Shown piece by piece: positions 62,247 through 64,000 of a DNA stretch of 64,000 bases. Numbering within the stretch: the stretch's first letter is position 1; every line of letters starts with the position of its first letter. A model generated the notes under the pieces. That model was not told the origin of the DNA. It saw only the letters and a program-made list of their open reading frames with translations, and did not search any database. The DNA is from Myxosarcina sp. GI1. Its GTDB lineage: Bacteria; Cyanobacteriota; Cyanobacteriia; Cyanobacteriales; Xenococcaceae. The stretch is taken from assembly GCF_000756305.1 (NCBI RefSeq), contig NZ_JRFE01000014.1, forward strand, positions 215,670 through 279,669. Direction: 5' to 3'. Made by a program: the position numbers and the translations under genes.

Positions 62247-64000
62247 TTATACCAAATTAAAATCACCAGAGTCAATTACACTGGCATCGACGCTGTAAAG
62301 CCTTGCTAACAACTCATCTGTACTTTGAACTTTGATTTCGGTATTAGAGCCATTTTGAGCGATAGCTAACTGCTCGAAGCTGAGGCTATCGGCTAGTCCA
62401 AAGGTGTCGTGATTATCTGCATAATCGTAAATAAGGTCGCTACCGTCTCCCGATCTAAGTACAAAAGTATCTGCTCCTCCATTACCAAACAGGCGATCGC
62501 CTAACGCGCCACCATCGATAAAATCGTCTCCCGCGCCGCCGTACAAGATATCTCGTCCGTTACCGCCAGCAAGAGTATCGCTATCGTTTTCTCCGTAAAG
62601 GCGATCGTTACCCTCACCTCCAGCTAGAGAGTCATTGCCATCGCCGCCTTTAAGTAAATCATTAACATCGTCACCAGAAACAACATCATCTCCAGCATCA
62701 CCATAAACGCGATCGCTGCCGTTGTCTCCGTTTAGCACATCGTTATCGGCTTCACCCGCAACTAGATCGTTATCGTCGCCCCCGCTAAGGGTATCGTTAC
62801 CTTCTCTACCGTTGAGACGATCTTTACCACCTTGACCTGCAATACTATTGTCTTCAATTCCACCTGTAAGTCGATCTTTGCTATTGCTACCGTTTAAAGT
62901 TCCAGTAATAACGATGTTGTCAAAAGCCATACCATCGGAAGTACTAGAATTGTTTGAATTAATCGGATTTAAACCATACTGCTGAAACTTAAGCTTGACG
63001 TTAGAACCTAAAGTTAGATTATTAAAGTCGGCAAAGTCATCTAGATTAAAGGCATGAGTTTGGTAGGTATTGGTAGAGTTACTACCCGTCAGAGAAATTA
63101 ACCTATACCAGGTATTACCATCTACGCTCAAAGCTACCCCGTCAGCATTTACCGAACCAGTAAAACTGTTAGCCATCGCGTGGTCGTTATCGTTAAATTC
63201 TTTTTGGTCGAAGCTGAGTTGAATATCAGAATAGTCTGTAGTGTCTAAATCTAAAACAAATTCATTGAGGGAGTTAACGTTAGCAAAAGAGTTGTCTAGA
63301 GTTAAATGATAATTTCCGACAGGATTATTGTTAGTAGTTACTCTAATTCTTCCTCCACCGTTACTATTAGTTTTGTAAACGAGGGGTAAATCTCCATCTT
63401 CAAAATCGTCGCTGAAAATTAGAGATTTAGCAATAGCTTCACCGTAAATAGCTTTATAGGCATTAATCAAACCATTACCAGTTAGATTATCAAAACCAGA
63501 ATTACCAATATCGATCGCGCTAGATTGCAAACGCTGATAAATTTCAGTTGAAGTTAGATTTGGTTCGGCTTGTTTTAATAGTGCTGCGATCGCTGCTGCG
63601 TGGGGTGCGGCGGCGGAAGTACCAAAAAAGTTAGGAAAACCATTCCCATCGACATCAGAACCAAAAAAAGTGGTATCCGTACCGTCAATTGCGGTAATAT
63701 CTGGTTTATTTCTAACTTCTGGATTGTTTTTACGAACTACGGCTATAGGATTACCGTTAGTATCAGTTACATACTCGTAAAAGAAAGTTGTCGGTCCTAA
63801 AGCTGTAAAAGATTCGGGTCGATCTTGTCTGTAATAGGGAACTGCACCCACAGCCTCGGCGTTAGCAGCAGCAGCGTGACCGTAAATTGTCGAACTGTTG
63901 GTAAAGTATTCGGGAGTTACGCTAGAGCCAAAATTGATATATTTGAGCCGTCCTGGATCGGAACCGCTATATTTACCAATAACCAGATCGTAGTTCTGGC
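62247..64000 (-). CDS. S8 (subtilisin-like) serine protease with RTX calcium repeats, incomplete at the right edge
   Basis: Open on the reverse strand to base 64000 and beyond, so the N-terminus with the catalytic Asp and His is off the window; the GTG at 63851 is not the real start. The visible part begins YDLVIGKYSGSDPGRLKYIN (insert-like domain). The catalytic Ser block is PNFFGTSAAAPHAAAIAALLK. A beta-sandwich follows (about 63120-63420), then about ten RTX nonapeptides (for example GGDGNDSLAGGEGNDRLYG). The final RLYSVDASVIDSGDF is a typical end of RTX export signals. It would be secreted by a type I system. It is upstream of the PFEFSP gene. Confidence 0.85.
   Translation of the reverse strand, partial: QNYDLVIGKYSGSDPGRLKYINFGSSVTPEYFTNSSTIYGHAAAANAEAVGAVPYYRQDRPESFTALGPTTFFYEYVTDTNGNPIAVVRKNNPEVRNKPDITAIDGTDTTFFGSDVDGNGFPNFFGTSAAAPHAAAIAALLKQAEPNLTSTEIYQRLQSSAIDIGNSGFDNLTGNGLINAYKAIYGEAIAKSLIFSDDFEDGDLPLVYKTNSNGGGRIRVTTNNNPVGNYHLTLDNSFANVNSLNEFVLDLDTTDYSDIQLSFDQKEFNDNDHAMANSFTGSVNADGVALSVDGNTWYRLISLTGSNSTNTYQTHAFNLDDFADFNNLTLGSNVKLKFQQYGLNPINSNNSSTSDGMAFDNIVITGTLNGSNSKDRLTGGIEDNSIAGQGGKDRLNGREGNDTLSGGDDNDLVAGEADNDVLNGDNGSDRVYGDAGDDVVSGDDVNDLLKGGDGNDSLAGGEGNDRLYGENDSDTLAGGNGRDILYGGAGDDFIDGGALGDRLFGNGGADTFVLRSGDGSDLIYDYADNHDTFGLADSLSFEQLAIAQNGSNTEIKVQSTDELLARLYSVDASVIDSGDFNLV

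Noticed and set aside
62520..62880. Tandem DNA repeat or CRISPR-like array in the protease gene
   Set aside because: The periodicity is that of RTX nonapeptide coding; units vary in DNA and have no spacers.

Overview
The window looks like chromosomal DNA from an AT-rich cyanobacterium. The HIP1 palindrome GCGATCGC and its core recur every few hundred bases, in genes and in hairpins. The gene set is cyanobacterial: the arginine dihydrolase/ornithine cyclodeaminase fusion (ArgZ/AgrE), a photosystem II S4-domain protein, a PatA-like response regulator, a DevA-type ATPase and a short TilS. Many small dispersed repeats would suit a large-genome lineage such as Pleurocapsales or Chroococcidiopsis relatives, but I cannot fix the genus from this stretch.

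Layout. 1-242 is the N-terminal end of an IS630-type transposase running off the left edge. 0.3-9.9 kb holds a divergent LysR/UPF0324 transporter pair, gpsA, a CPBP protease, YqhA, a two-domain histidine phosphatase, a HAD hydrolase and two Uma2 nucleases. 10-17.4 kb holds gatB, an alpha/beta hydrolase gene broken by one TAA codon, a peptidoglycan amidase, a yeast-type cytosine deaminase, gltS and tilS. 17.4-22 kb is the phosphate-uptake locus, pstS divergent from pstCAB, with Pho-box repeats upstream of both arms. 22-31.2 kb holds a polytopic membrane protein, a methyltransferase, a cupin, argZ/agrE, a response regulator and a type II topoisomerase A subunit.

31.3-38 kb is the most disturbed part. 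tRNA-Arg(CCG) is followed within 10 bases by an ordered array resembling the left end of a CRISPR-associated (type V-K, Tn7-like) transposon. Then come an AbrB-Doc toxin-antitoxin pair, LysE, a short relic of a second devA, an unknown protein, an intact devA, a membrane-linked Ser/Thr kinase, a palindromic mini-element, an oligopeptide-type permease and three gene remnants (two GNAT, one ComB).

38-54.9 kb returns to ordinary genes: an M61 peptidase, a branched-chain aminotransferase, aroH, two TldD paralogues flanking a PSII S4 gene, regulators, DUF554, an ABC-F ATPase, an OppC-type permease, a HTH/GrpE-like protein, a PatA-like regulator and a ferredoxin-metallo-beta-lactamase fusion. 55-55.9 kb holds a decayed IS630 transposase split by a second copy of the mini-element, next to tRNA-Gly(TCC). 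56-61 kb carries rplU-rpmA, dtd, a CobW GTPase, lysS with a KTSC tail and a secreted LEA-like protein. 61.3-64 kb ends in a surface or secretion pair: a protein with a PFEFSP C-terminal anchor, and an S8 protease with RTX calcium-binding repeats that continues past the right edge.

I saw no CRISPR array, cas gene, complete transposase or prophage. The findings most worth following are the transposon-end array after tRNA-Arg and the palindromic mini-element family. For the mini-element, one insertion can be undone on paper to restore the transposase reading frame.
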